Origin: Turnera subulata
Taxonomy: Eukaryota > Streptophyta > Magnoliopsida > Malpighiales > Passifloraceae
Direction of reading: 5' to 3'
Length of the DNA stretch: 64,000 nucleotides
NCBI GenBank assembly: GCA_028386065.3
Contig: JAKUCV010003541.1
Location: forward strand, 1-64,000
Shown: in pieces, positions 8,804 to 21,000 of the stretch
How the letters are laid out: every line of letters begins with the position of its first letter
Numbering within the stretch: the first letter of the stretch is position 1
The notes under the pieces: model-generated
The model's database searches: none
Told to the model about the DNA's origin: nothing
The model's input: the letters and a program-made list of their open reading frames with translations, nothing else
Made by a program: the position numbers and the translations under genes

Positions 8804-9306
8804 CGTTACATGTCCCCACCAAATTCCTGATCAATGAAATAAAATAATCTTAGTTAACTAGTAGTCCAAAAGAAAATAAATGTATCTGGCACATGCTAAT
8901 TATAAAAATGTTAATTAACAATATTTATTTAATATTCAAGGATAATTAGGTTCCTTCTTGAATCAATGTGGCTACTGGTTTCTGGTTCTTTTTCTCCTAA
9001 AAAGATAGAAACGTGTTTGGAAACCTTAAAATTAAAGTAGTTTACCGATTACGTTTCTTACTTGCAACATTCTATATGACCAAGGGCAGATCTGGGCTGG
9101 TATTTAGTCCTGCTTGGTAAACAACATCATAACACAGAAAGTGGATAGGTGGTGAAGTCCTAGTTTGTGGGTTTTGAATTGATCCAAGTGAGTAGTCTTA
9201 TTATAGTCTTCATTTTTTTCCATTCTAACCAATCTTAAAACTAATATGGAAAACGTAACATGCATACTCCATCTATTTTTCGGAAAAAAATCAACATTCT
9301 GAAAAA

Positions 9307-9463
9307 GTAATTGACTCTTAAAACTTACAAAAAGAGGACAACTGAAAAATGCCACTTAAGACACTAACCAAATGATGGAGCCAAGTAATTGAAATTTGAC
9401 ACTTAAAACTTACAAAAAGAGGAGGACAATAGAAAAATGCCACTTAAAGAACTAACCAAATGA
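9307..9463. repeat. tandem duplication, about 88-bp unit
   Basis: 'cttaaaacttacaaaaagag' followed by 'gaaaaatgccacttaa' and 'actaaccaaatga' occurs twice (about 9316-9375 and 9402-9463) with a few changes and small indels. Confidence 0.7.
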
Positions 9464-9602
9464 AATGGTTCAACTGTTACAACAAAACCTGCAAACAGAA
9501 CATGAGTGAGACAAAATGGGTGAGATAGTCCATGTGGTATATGAAATACTCATTTGAAGAAAACAAAAGATCAAAGAGAAGTAGATTGTGGACAACCTTG
9601 GC

Positions 9603-9717
9603 GAACCTTACCAAATCGGACTGACTAGCTCTCAACTCTTCAAGCACTTATACATATGAAGAAAACCTTACCGAATTGGACTGACTAGCTCTCAACTCTT
9701 CAAGTACTTATATATTA
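9603..9717. repeat. tandem duplication, 60-bp unit
   Basis: 'gactgactagctctcaact' with flanks repeats at an exact 60-base offset (9603-9662, 9663-9717), with about five substitutions. Confidence 0.75.
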
Positions 9718-9894
9718 AAAAAACAAATTAAGTAGTTGCTAATTAAATAGGGACGCTAAGCTAATTCTGTGCGGCGCCTCTTCTTGGCATTATGAAGATC
9801 AAAACCGGCTACAACTTTCTCTATTGGAAGTAAATGAAAAATTGATCAAGGGGAGAGTAGTTAAGAACCCTAATTGAATCAAGTCAATAGTTTA

Positions 9895-10329
9895 TAGTCC
9901 GTTTGGTATAAATTCAGAATTGGAATTGAATTCAAATCATTAAAAATTTAGAATTTGAATCCATTATGAAATCAATTCTCATGTTTGGTATACTTTTTAA
10001 TAATGAGGAATTGAATTCAATTCCAATATTTGGTATAAATCAAATCATCAATTGAATTGCTAAAATTACTTAAGTTGTCCTTTTGTTAAAAAAAATTAAA
10101 ATAAGAGTATAGGGTCATTTTTGTCATTTAGACATACTAATACTTTTCCAATGGAATTGAATTCCAAATCTTATAGGTTTTGCTTGGATTTGAAATATTA
10201 CCAAAATATTGATGTAAAAATAAAAATTGGAATTCAATTCCTATTTTAAGTTAAGTAGAATTATACCAAACTAAGGAATTGATTTCAATTTTTGGAATTG
10301 AATTCAATTCCATGATACCAAACGGACTA
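9895..10329. mobile_element. hAT-like MITE, 435 bp
   Basis: The ends are inverted repeats, TAGTCCGTTTGGTAT at 9895 and ATACCAAACGGACTA ending at 10329. They are bracketed by an 8-bp duplication with one mismatch (ATAGTTTA 9887-9894, TTAGTTTA 10330-10337). TAG...CTA ends and 8-bp duplications are typical of hAT elements. The interior is AT-rich, has repeated 'ggaattgaattcaa' arms, and holds no gene. The long inverted arms could fold into a hairpin RNA. Confidence 0.7.
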
Positions 10330-10337
10330 TTAGTTTA

Positions 10338-11847
10338 GCTCAACTTGAAGAATTAATTATGTTCAAGTAGCTTTGGCATAACCGCATAAGGTTCTTTCTT
10401 TTGTGAAGACAATTATCTGGTTGAATACGTGCTGGATATAGGCATGAGCTGCATCCGAACTAAATAGATGGTTTTTTTTTTTTAAATTCTATGTCACATA
10501 AATTAAAGGAAAGTAATTTTGGGATCCATTAAACAGGATTAGTAATAGTGTGGGGCCAAATGGGCTTCAATAGAAGACATAGAAGTTAGGGCTTATATAT
10601 ATCCGTTCAGGGCCCATTACAGAAAACAACGTGGCCATCTGCCCATTTACTCACACACTTGAAAAGGGGTGAGGTGAAGTAATAGCCATCCGTATGGGTA
10701 TTGTAAGTCACTTGCACTTTCTCTTATTTTCTTTTAGTCTTCCGTTTTATTATATACATAACATATAATAACCTCTTGAACTCATCAACCGTCCAATTGA
10801 GCCCGTGATTCCGGATAAGTACTTGAAATTGTATGGACTATATATACATCGACAACTTGTTCACCATTGGAAGTAAAGAAAAAATGGGTTAAGGGAAGGA
10901 GCCTAATTAAACTGGGATTGAAAAGCATTTAAACTGCAAAAAGATCACAAGAACAAGACTTGACAGCAGCAGAATCAAGTCAACAGTTTCGTGTAGTCCA
11001 AATTCAAATATCAATTATGCACATAACATATGTATTCCACTAATCAAGGGAATGAATGTTTATAAATGAGCTATGCTAACAATAGGATGTTCCTGTCAAC
11101 AAATCACGCCTAGCTGCCTAGCAGCACCACAAACTTCACCCGTAACCCAAAATAAAATAATCATAAAGAATAAAGGGCATGACTAGCACTCTCGGCCTGG
11201 AAATATTGGAAAGCTTGCTACTTCAGCCATTATATGACATCTGATTTGAGCTAGGCAACTGCAGCACATGCTCTGTCCTTCGATAGTATCTCGATTCATC
11301 TGGCAATATTTGAGTCGTGTAACGAAGAAAGTTAGTGGCAAGGAATACTAATTCAACTGCTGAATGATAACTAAGTTGATTTCATCCCATCACATACATC
11401 AGTTTCAGAAAAGCATGGATGCTCGAAGAAGGAACAACAATTAGGTTTCATAATCAAGCACATACCTTTAGCTAGTATCTTGAATCAATTACTTGGAACA
11501 ATAGCTCAGTACACTAAGAGTGGATTTTTCATCTAAGTTGAAGACAAACTATTGGTAGAAAAGCAAACAATAGATGTTTAGAGCATCACATAAATGATGC
11601 GGATGCCAGTTATGTCCATTATACCAATGAATAGCTTGAAATGAAAAACCATATGAAGCTTATACTAATAAAAGACAACTTCTCTGTAACGAGAGCCACG
11701 TTTTTCAACTTTGTGACAGCCTAATGCAGCAACTGGGGATATATTGTGGAGTTACTTGAATCTTTTAGTAGCAACAAAAAGACAAACAAAAATTGGAACC
11801 CTAGCTAGAATTCCTAAAATATGTTCCCAAGGATCAAAGCACAAGCC
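10338..11847. other. intergenic stretch and 3' side of the DUF1336 gene
   Basis: I see no coding feature. The rightmost few hundred bases probably include the 3' untranslated region of the gene that ends at 11848. Confidence 0.4.
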
Positions 11848-12792
11848 TTACCATTTCTTTATGTCTTCACTATCCACTTTGTGATTGGAAGTATCACTAT
11901 TATCAACAGAGCCATGAGTAGAACTGCTTTCCTGACTACCTGGATGTAACAATTGGGAAAACCCCTGACCAAGGGACTTCCATAACCGCTTCGATAGCGA
12001 AGACTGCAAACCAATTTCATATGATGATGGTTCAAACAAGGATGCAGAATCCGGGTTCAGATCAGAAAATCTGAAAGCACCTAAGATGCGTTCTGGAAGT
12101 TCCAACTCTGTTTGGCCCTCGAGTAGAAAAGCTAGATCAACTGTCAGCATTTTGATATAACCAAATGCCAGATGAACTATAGCACTTGCAACCATAGAAG
12201 AGCCAATATCCACATCTACTTCCAAATAATTGTTTTCTACAGTGTACTTGCATGAAAGGGCACGTCCAATTATGCATACAGCTTGCTCCCCAACTGCCTT
12301 CCTTACAATCCAAGGGCCTTTCACAATGTTAGCAATCAGTTTGAGCCTTGAATTTCTAAACGCATCATCTCCTTTCAAGAACTGGTCCATCAAAGATCCC
12401 TCGGCAATGGGCTGTGTGGATATAAAATAGGCCACAGCACTATAATTATCCTTGCTCGGTACTTGTAGATTGAATGCCCAAATAAAGGGCCTATCACCTG
12501 CTGGAAACTCACTGTCAACGGCCTTCCGAACTCGGCTGTTAGGATCTTTTAATACTTCCCCTATCTTTGAAGAACCTTTTATCCAGTCAAAACCAAGAGG
12601 CTCTAGAAGATATTCACCAGCAGGGATCTTAGTCTTGGTTTTCAAATAGTCTGGACCTCTGACCATGAACTTGTCTCCTGGCGGGGATGCCCAACCATTC
12701 GGACAATTTTCTGGATCGAGTAGTGGAACAGCTCCCCCTGACTTTACTCTCTCCATCCACTGGTGCTCACTTGAATTGTCGGGGCTGGCCAT
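11848..12792 (-). CDS. DUF1336 (EDR2 C-terminal-like) protein
   Basis: One uninterrupted frame of 314 residues. Nearly all of residues 12-245 is the DUF1336/EDR2_C domain. Recognisable blocks are GWASPPGDKFMVRGPDYL, GFDWIKG, DNYSAVAYF, GSLMDQFLKGDD, IVKGPWIVRKAVGEQ, GRALSCKY and VDIGSSMVASAIVHLAFGY. There is no START or PH domain, unlike full EDR2. In this it matches the short Arabidopsis protein At1g06050, which is of similar length. The C-terminal about 60 residues are polar and low-complexity. Domain function is poorly known; in EDR2 it accompanies lipid-binding modules and negative regulation of defence, so a membrane/lipid role is inference. The ATG at 12792 follows a good splice acceptor (aatag|GACGATATG), so the 5' UTR is probably spliced. 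Confidence 0.9.
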   Translation of the reverse strand: MASPDNSSEHQWMERVKSGGAVPLLDPENCPNGWASPPGDKFMVRGPDYLKTKTKIPAGEYLLEPLGFDWIKGSSKIGEVLKDPNSRVRKAVDSEFPAGDRPFIWAFNLQVPSKDNYSAVAYFISTQPIAEGSLMDQFLKGDDAFRNSRLKLIANIVKGPWIVRKAVGEQAVCIIGRALSCKYTVENNYLEVDVDIGSSMVASAIVHLAFGYIKMLTVDLAFLLEGQTELELPERILGAFRFSDLNPDSASLFEPSSYEIGLQSSLSKRLWKSLGQGFSQLLHPGSQESSSTHGSVDNSDTSNHKVDSEDIKKW

Positions 12793-13653
12793 ATCGTCCT
12801 ATTTGACACAAGAAAACATACATAAGCATATGGAAGCAACAGGTGCAACATATACAATCTGACACCTTCTATTGCTACCTACTATAACGTTCAGAGCACC
12901 TAAACTGTGCCAAGAGAAACCTACGGTCTCACTGAGCAAACCAGCTGATTACTAAAGCCTACCCTATCAAGTCAGTTGAAAAATCCAGGCAGGTAGGAAT
13001 AAGGAAAAGGCATTGTTGGTTAAGCAATTAAGAGCAAAAGGGATCCTTGACTTTATACTCCATACCTTTCACAGAGAAGTCTTTACTCAAGCTGTCATTA
13101 ACCTAGAGTGTCCATGAATTTTAGATTTCCCTTAGATGTGTATCTTCGAAGTTGTTAATTAAGCGAGAATATAGTCTAACTCTCATTCATGGTAAGAGTG
13201 TAAACATAACCATCAAACTATGCACTGTCAATTAAACCAAAACAGAACATAAACAAGCAAACCCACAAGCTAAAAACCCACAATACTTGCAAACAACTTA
13301 ATACTATGCAACGCACACAAACAAAATTCTAACAATCCAGACAAATTAGCAAACATTGAATTAAAGCGACCTCCAATAACAAACAAGAAAGAATGCACAT
13401 ACAATGTTGTCTGCGCATGAATCGATACCCAGAAGGGGAAGCCTCCAAAAAAACCCACCAGAATTATGGGAAGAACACAAACTCACTATAAAGATAAATT
13501 CTTTGAGAGCAGTCAAAACGAACCAATATAAAAGGAGGTAAAGCTCTAACCTTTAACAGCAGAGAAAAGCAGGGTCCCTCCTAAATCGAAATTCAGAAGA
13601 AACCCTACTGTAGAGAGATGCAAAGGTTACAACACAAGTCAGGGTACTATACA
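12793..13653 (-). other. 5' UTR and leader intron of the DUF1336 gene
   Basis: A TAG acceptor lies just before 12798. A matching donor (ctgttaaag|gttag at about 13552) and a purine-rich leader about 13553-13650 suggest a 5' UTR intron of about 750 bp. This is inferred from splice-site sequence only. Confidence 0.4.
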
Positions 13654-15411
13654 GTGGTGAGTCGATTGTAATAAAGAGAAACAAGCTTCAAAGACAACCT
13701 TCTTTAAAGCTGTTCGGTTTCTTTGCTTTGCTGTTTTGTTCTTTTTCTTTGCTTCGTTTTTTTCTAGTGAAATATTTAATGTGATCTTTTTTAACCGGGA
13801 ACCGTCCAAGCAGAAGAAGGTTCGATAGGGAAGTTTTGATTGGCTGGTGAGGGGCTTTACCGGTAGGACAGGTAGCAGGAGACAATTCTCTGCACAGATT
13901 TTCTGTTCTTAATGAGTGATGACGAATCACACGGCTCCACCTGGCTTGGGGCCCATCCGATTATTACTTCCCTTTTTTGGATTATTATTACATTCCGATC
14001 CCCAAGTTTGTGGTAACTTTTCCTTTTCACCGTAGCAAATTAAGATTGCTCTAATCGTGTTTTCAGCTTATCCCTTTTGACAAATAGGGGTAATAATGAT
14101 TTTCTTAAGAGAAATTGATAAGTTAATTTGAAATTAGCAAATCATTTAATTATAATATTATAAGTATAAATCCATATTTTTCATATGTTTTCTGCTCAAA
14201 AAAGTTTAGACATTATGATTTATGGCACCTTTATTTTTTTTGAGAATTAATTTATGGCACCTTTATTTGATTTAATGTAATTATTTATCTTTTTCCTTCC
14301 AATGCAATATCATTGCACATCTATCATCTGCGGTTTTGTGAATTGAGAATTTTATCCAATCAATTTAAAAGACATACATAATCTTATCCATTTATCAGAT
14401 TTACTAAATCAAATGCAATTAATTTTGTGTTAAAATTTCTTTTTCTTTTTTAATTCCCAGTGATGTCAATTCCTTTGTATGCTCTCTTTTCAATAACCTG
14501 ATCAGCGCAAGCTGTTTTATGAATGTACAAATAAATAGGGCACCTAAGTCATCTAATTCGTATTGAATATTCACTTGTAACACACGTAAGTAAGCTATCA
14601 GATTCCTTGGTTTCTTATCCTTCCTGTGATCACATACAAAACTATGTGCTACTACATTAGTACCTAGCTTATCTCTTCTTCCTCTTCTGCTTCTTTTGAA
14701 TTAACCAGCCACAAATTAAAGCAAATGCTTCCTGTTCTGCAGAGATTGTACATCATATATAGCTAGCTCTCATTGAAATGAAATTCACTCATGAAGTCAG
14801 CCCCATGCTTGTGCAAGATCTCTCTTTATATCCTGCATATGCTTTCACAGAAGGAAATTATAGTTGCTTGCTGTTAAATTCTTTAACAAGAGTAAGAAAG
14901 AGAGTGACTTCCCATCAAAACCACACAAATCAAAAGAAAGAGGATGGACTGGTTTCGTGTGTCGACAAACCTACTTTTAAAGGCTGCATATATAGCATAA
15001 TAATAACACACGTACTGCATGCACCCAAATTCTAATACAGGAAAACAGAAAGGCAAATTTCCACCTTCCAAAATTTAGTTGTTGCATCCATCAAGGCAAT
15101 GCATACGTTGGCAAGATCTTATATTTTTACACAGCAGTGCATACTTTTTCCACTAGGGTACTAAACCTTTTGTTTTTATTTTTTTTCTTTCTCAACAAGA
15201 GCAAGAATGCGAAGAACATGGCCACCAACCAAAGACCTACTTCTGACCGCAAATTGGTCACAAATTGTGCATGATATAAACTTTTTTTCCAACATATGAA
15301 ATCCACAAGCTGCTGGTTGTAGGTTATGTTTACTTCTGATCTCTCCCATTCCCACTTGAGGCCTCAGTACTCCACCATTAATCTTCCCTTAGCCAATAAA
15401 TAATCTCTCAT
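13654..15411. other. intergenic region between divergent genes
   Basis: It holds promoters for the DUF1336 gene (leftward) and SSL3 (rightward). Apart from the short insertion at 14218-14268 I see only AT-rich sequence, with no convincing coding frame. Confidence 0.4.
14218..14268 (-). mobile_element. ultrashort poly(A) insertion, 19-bp target-site duplication
   Basis: ATTTATGGCACCTTTATTT is repeated exactly at 14218-14236 and 14250-14268. The 13 bases between, TTTTTGAGAATTA, read TAATTCTCAAAAA on the minus strand. TTCTCA plus poly(A) is the same terminus as the LINE copies at 24.7 and 25.5 kb. Confidence 0.7.
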
Positions 15412-17381
15412 ATGGAGAAGAAGTTATTGTTGCAGCACCCGCTTCTCCTTGCCCTTATTCTGGCTGTAGGGTTTGTGATGATGGATCCTTTCCAAATGGG
15501 GCCATTGGGAGGGCTCGACTTTAAGCCTGTGAAGCATGACATTGCACCTTATCATCAAGTCATGAGTAGCTGGCCTAGAGACAACAAAAGCAGACTTGGG
15601 GATGGGAATTTGGAGTTTGTTGATGAAGTCTTTGGTCCTGAATCCTTGGAGTTTGACAGCCTCGGGCGGGGGCCTTATACAGGATTAGCAGATGGACGCG
15701 TCGTTAGATGGATGGGAGAAGATGTTGGGTGGGAAACATTTGCACTCGTTACCTCTAACTGGTAAGTTTGGTTAATGCATTCTCTAAAACAGAATCATGG
15801 GATGTTATAAAAATAGGGTTCTACTCATAACCTGCTTAAAGAAGATCATCAAAGTTCATCAGTTTGGTTCTATATAGTTAGTCATACACAACTTCAAAAA
15901 GAACTTTGGTAAGTTGAGTACAGAAAAAGCATGGGAAAATGGATTAATAATACAAGGCTTTTCAATCTAGTGAAATTGTGAGATTCTTTCTATACTAAAG
16001 AGAGCAGAAATGACCTATTACAGAGTAATGTCCTATTACAGAGTAGTTCAAATGGAGGCAGGGGACTAAAAGAAAGTTTTACTTAATCAGAAGGGTTAAA
16101 CAAAGGAAAGTATATGATTGATTCAGTGAACGAGTATCATTGTAGGATTCAGGATCACTAATTGTACAGTTGGCATAAAGAAAACTAGTTTTTCTTCTAA
16201 TTAGTGATCATTGCTAATGCATGCTAATTATAGTGGAATAATTGGTTTTGAAAGGTCAAAGAAGCTGTGCGATAGGGGTGTCGACTCAACCACTTACAAG
16301 CAGTGGAAGCATGAGAAACTGTGTGGTCGTCCACTGGGGCTAAGGTTTCACAAAGAAACTGGACATTTGTATATTGCAGATGCTTACTATGGTCTTCTGG
16401 TTGTTGGACCAGAAGGAGGAATTGCCACTCCTGTAGCAACTCATGTGGAAGAAGAACCTATACTCTTCGCAAATGACCTGGACATACATAAGAACGGATC
16501 CATCTTCTTTACAGATACTAGCAAGAGATATGACAGAGTGTAAGCCAATAAGTCAATTGATCAATTCAATTTTATGTCTGTATCCAAGATACATATTAAT
16601 TCTCATATGCTTTAGTATGATGGGTATTTTTCTTTTTTTCTTCAAAGAAGGGTAATTAAATTTGCTTTGCAGGAGGCATTTCTTCATATTACTCGAAGGA
16701 GAAGCCACAGGTAGGCTTCTCAGATATGATCCGTCCACTAAAACAACCCACAAAGTATTAGATGGTTTAGCATTTCCTAATGGTGTGCAGCTAGCAAAGG
16801 ACCAAAACTTCCTTCTTTTCACTGAGACCACTAATTGCAGGTGATGACCATAAATTGGCTAAAAATAGGCTATGCTACATTTTCTTTCATTTGATCAATT
16901 TACTGACCATAACTATGGTGTTGCAACAAAGACTCTTGCCTAGATTATGCTAGTTTGGTAATGTTGCAGACTAATGAAATACTGGCTGGAGGGTCCAAAA
17001 ACTGGAAGCGTGGAACTTGTGGCCGACCTACCAGGTTTTCCAGACAATGTGAGACTAAATGACAAAGGACAATTCTGGGTAGCAATTGACTGTTGCCGGA
17101 CGCCGGCACAAGAGGTTCTTACAAATAATCCATGGATTAGAGACATCTACTTCCGGTTACCGATCCGAATGAGCCTCCTGGCTAGGATGATGGGAATGAA
17201 GATGTACACAGTTATTTCACTCTTCAATGAGTTTGGGGAGATATTGGATGTTCTTGAGGACCAGAAGGGAGATGTCATGAAACTGGTGAGCGAAGTCAGA
17301 GAGGTACAAGGAAAACTGTGGATTGGAACTGTGGCGCATAACCATATTGCTACCCTTCCATATCCTGAGAGAGGCTTTTAA
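15412..17381 (+). CDS. SSL3: strictosidine synthase-like protein (SSL3 type)
   Basis: Four exons (15412-15761, 16255-16539, 16673-16840, 16970-17381) encode 404 residues. A short N-terminal hydrophobic anchor/signal (LLLALILAVGFVMM) precedes a six-bladed beta-propeller with blocks FGPESLEFDSLGRGPYTG, GRPLGLRFHKETG, LYIADAYYGL, FANDLDIHKNGSIFFTDTS, GLAFPNGVQL and FPDNVRLNDKGQFWVAIDCC. It ends in GTVAHNHIATLPYP. These match Arabidopsis SSL3 (At1g08470) along the whole length. True strictosidine synthases condense tryptamine and secologanin. SSL/APMAP-type proteins are widespread in plants without that pathway and are thought to act as hydrolases or have unknown roles, so no alkaloid function is claimed. 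Exon 2 was set at 16255 because it restores NWSKKLC. Confidence 0.9.
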
Positions 17382-18091
17382 ATTCTAATGTACTACATTT
17401 CTATAAACTATTCTGTAGTGGAAGCTCCCCTGAGTAGGTATTTGTAAGAGTATTAATAACTACATGAATGGTAAGTTGATTCTCTTATTCCTCTCTGGGA
17501 GTTGATGAATGGTGTTTTTGCAAAAAAGTGAAATAGTGATGCCAGTAGGCAATGTTTCTTCCTGATCAGCATAAGCTGCCCAACTTGGAGAACAGTCAAC
17601 AGAATAGTATTATGTGTGTGTATAGAATTTGGCTCTCCTAACATTGCAATATTATTCTATACATAACATATCGAGATAGGTACACAATCTTGTACAAGAG
17701 ATACTCAACTTTTTATTACTCAGACCAACAACAATGGATAATATATCAAGTTATTGGATTTTATGTTATCGATAACAATCGTATGGAAATGAAATGATCA
17801 TTGATTGATCAAACATTAAACCAACCGAAAAGTTCTTACAAAGTTTACCTTTCCTGCCCATCATCAAAGCCAAATCTCGATAAGGATTGGAATAGTTCGG
17901 TTTGCCACGCGTCAAATTCAAATCCCAACTTGAAGCGAACTGGTACAAGGAAGATGAACTTGACACGTCAGTTCACCATCAACGAACTCCAGTGATTAGA
18001 TTAAGTGGAAGTCCTATGACAAAAAAACCAGATAGACAACTTAGACTGAAGCTTTGAACCGAATCTTACCACCTTAATCGATTGCTCAATC

Positions 18092-21000
18092 ATGCGCAGG
18101 CTAAACTGTTTTCGCTTCAAATCAAATTCTATCAAGTCCTATTCTTCCAGTCCAATAAACCCAGCAAGTAATCGTTCTCAGTCCAATTCATCTTCATCGC
18201 TTTCAAAACATTCCAATTTCGGCTGTGATCCATATCCAACTCAAACCTCACAAAGGTCGTACCTTTTTCATCGTTTCCATCAAATTCGTGGCCCTTTGTC
18301 CTCTCAGGCTAGCTTTGGCCGGGTTTTCCCATCTGGGTATTGGCCTAAATGCACCAACTCGACTGGTTTTGTTCGAAATCAGGTTTCTTTGAGGAGCTTT
18401 AGCAGTGAAGCTGAAAGGGAGTCTATAGAGTACGATGTTGTGATCGTCGGTGCCGGACCCGCCGGCTTGTCCGCCGCGATAAGACTTAAACAGTTGTGCC
18501 ACGAAAAGGGTGTGGATTTATCAGTTTGTGTGGTGGAGAAAGGCGCTGAAGTAGGTAATGTGTTTGTTTCTCCTCTTGGAAATTGCAAAAGGTTCTTGGT
18601 CTCTCAGGGCTGCCTTTGTTTTAGGCTTGTTAATGCAATCCAAAAGGGTTGTGCTTTTATTTTAAAGTGATGTCAAACTCAATACTGTTGATTTAGTTTC
18701 CATTTCGGGGTTCATTAATCTTTGCTCCTTGGTTGATTATGTATAATGCTAGGTGCTCATATCCTATCTGGGAATGTGTTTGAGCCTCGGGCCCTGGATG
18801 AACTTCTCCCGTCTTGGAAACAGGAAGAGGCACCCATCAGTGTTCCTGTTTCATCTGACAAGTTTTTGTTTCTTACAAAAAATCGTGCCTTTTCACTTCC
18901 CTCTCCTTTTGATAATCACGGGAATTATGTCATAAGGTAGCTATGCCGTTCACTTCCCATTGTGCACTTAGTTGTGGGGTTCAAGTATGGTGGTCTGACC
19001 ACTGCTACCCTGGGTTAAACATGGCTTCCTTGTCATTCTTGACTTTGCAGTTTCTCTTGTCTGAAACAGTGATGATAGATATTGCTCTGGTCAAATTAGA
19101 AAATCTTAAGTCAATGCCATGTTTTGCAATCAGAATGCTTTGTTAAACTTTCTCTTTTCTTTTATGCTTATTTGTTTTCCTCCCTTTTCTTTTTGGTATT
19201 ATATACTTGCTATGCAACTCTTGTGCTTGCAATATGATGCTGTGATTTCTTGAATCAAGCTTACCACTGTGGATCTCCTGATGCAGTTTAAGTCAATTGG
19301 TGAGGTGGATGGGGGTTAAAGCTGAAGAATTTGGAGTAGAAATATATCCAGGTTTTGCTGCTAGTGAGGTATTGTAGTTCTGGCTCCCCTGTTTTTACCC
19401 AAAACAACCACTTGAATAATTTATTTACGGGTTCATGCAAACCTAACAGATCTTGTATGATGCAAATGACTATGTCATTGGCATCGGAACCAATGACATG
19501 GGAATTGCGAAAGATGGTTCTAAGAAGGAGAATTTTCAACGTGGTGTAGCATTAAAAGGTCTTCACTCTCTCTAACAGACACACACGAACCACACACATG
19601 TAATCTATGCTTACACACATAAGGCACGCCTTCTTGCTTATGTCTGTGGTGGGTACTTATCCTGTAGATATTTTGGACCGAAAACATGTTCCCATTCTTC
19701 ATTATTTTTACTAGGAATTTGAGAAAATGATCCCAACTTAAATTGTTATGTCCAAAATACTATCATCTTATAGCTTATCTCAATTTTACTTCACATTGTA
19801 GCAAATATTGGTCCTTTCTTGAGGGTTACATTCCATTAAGTTCGATTGATGTTTCTTCCGGTGGGCATTGCCATTGTCAACAAATTACACCATTCTACCT
19901 TCACAATTTGTGTTTTCCATGGATAAATGGTAGTTCCTTTAGCTCACAATTTATAATCAGCAATAAGTTCTATGCCATTATGCTCAGTGCTCACCATTTA
20001 CTGTAGTTGCTTGTATGCTGCATGCTGCATATCATCATACTTTTCCAGAGAATGTTGGTTCTGCGGCTGTTGCCTGATTAGTTTAGCATCTATCTATGTT
20101 TATATGGTGCACAAACATGCAGGCCGTGTAACACTTTTGGCTGAAGGATGCCGGGGATCATTATCCGAGGTTTGCAGTGTTAGCTTTTGAGCTGCAGTAG
20201 CTGCTGTACATTCTCATATTGTTGAATCAGTTAGTATACACACTAATAGCGATTCATTATTCTTCATAATAGAAAATGATTAAGAAATACAGACTGAGAG
20301 AGAAAGTGCATGCTCAACATCAGACTTATGCTTTGGGAATCAAAGAGGTAATCTTCTGCATTGAAGTTTCTTTATTGTTTTGGAATGTCAATAGCTCTTC
20401 ACACTTCCCTTTATGCCATAACCTCATAGCTACTGCTTTAAATATGTTATTCTATATTTCTGGTCCAATTGTTTTTAGATGCAGACATTGATCTTATTCA
20501 AATTTGCATACCATTGATATCTTATGATTGTATGGATATGCGTTGGAAGCACTGCAATTAAAACCTTGTTTTGACTTTTGAGAGACTGTTGTTCTTTTAT
20601 ACAGGTTTGGGAAGTTGATGAGAGCAAGCATAAACCAGGGGCTGTTCTTCACACGTTGGGCTGGCCTTTGGACAATGGAACATATGGGGGATCATTTTTG
20701 TACCACATGAAAGATAAGCAGGTAAAGAAAGGTTACTCTGTTGCATTCCTCCACAATTGCAAGACTCCTCTTCTGCTTTAAAAAGAGCCAGATTAGAGCT
20801 GTCTTATTGAGAAAACAAGTAAAACTTGAGAAAGAATTTCTGAGGATACTAGAAAATTGATGCCAAACTTTCAGAAGCATCTGAATTCTAGATAAGCTTA
20901 CGCATGGCTACAGAAGCCGGAAATCACTTCAACACATGCTTAAGCACCACAGACAAAAACTTGCATCCAAAGGGTGCAACATCAGACTCAGAAAACACTT

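Noticed and set aside
13950..13995. Possible tail-only insertion with repeated 'gattatta'
   Set aside because: The repeat is only 8 bp of low-complexity AT sequence and the T-run is short.
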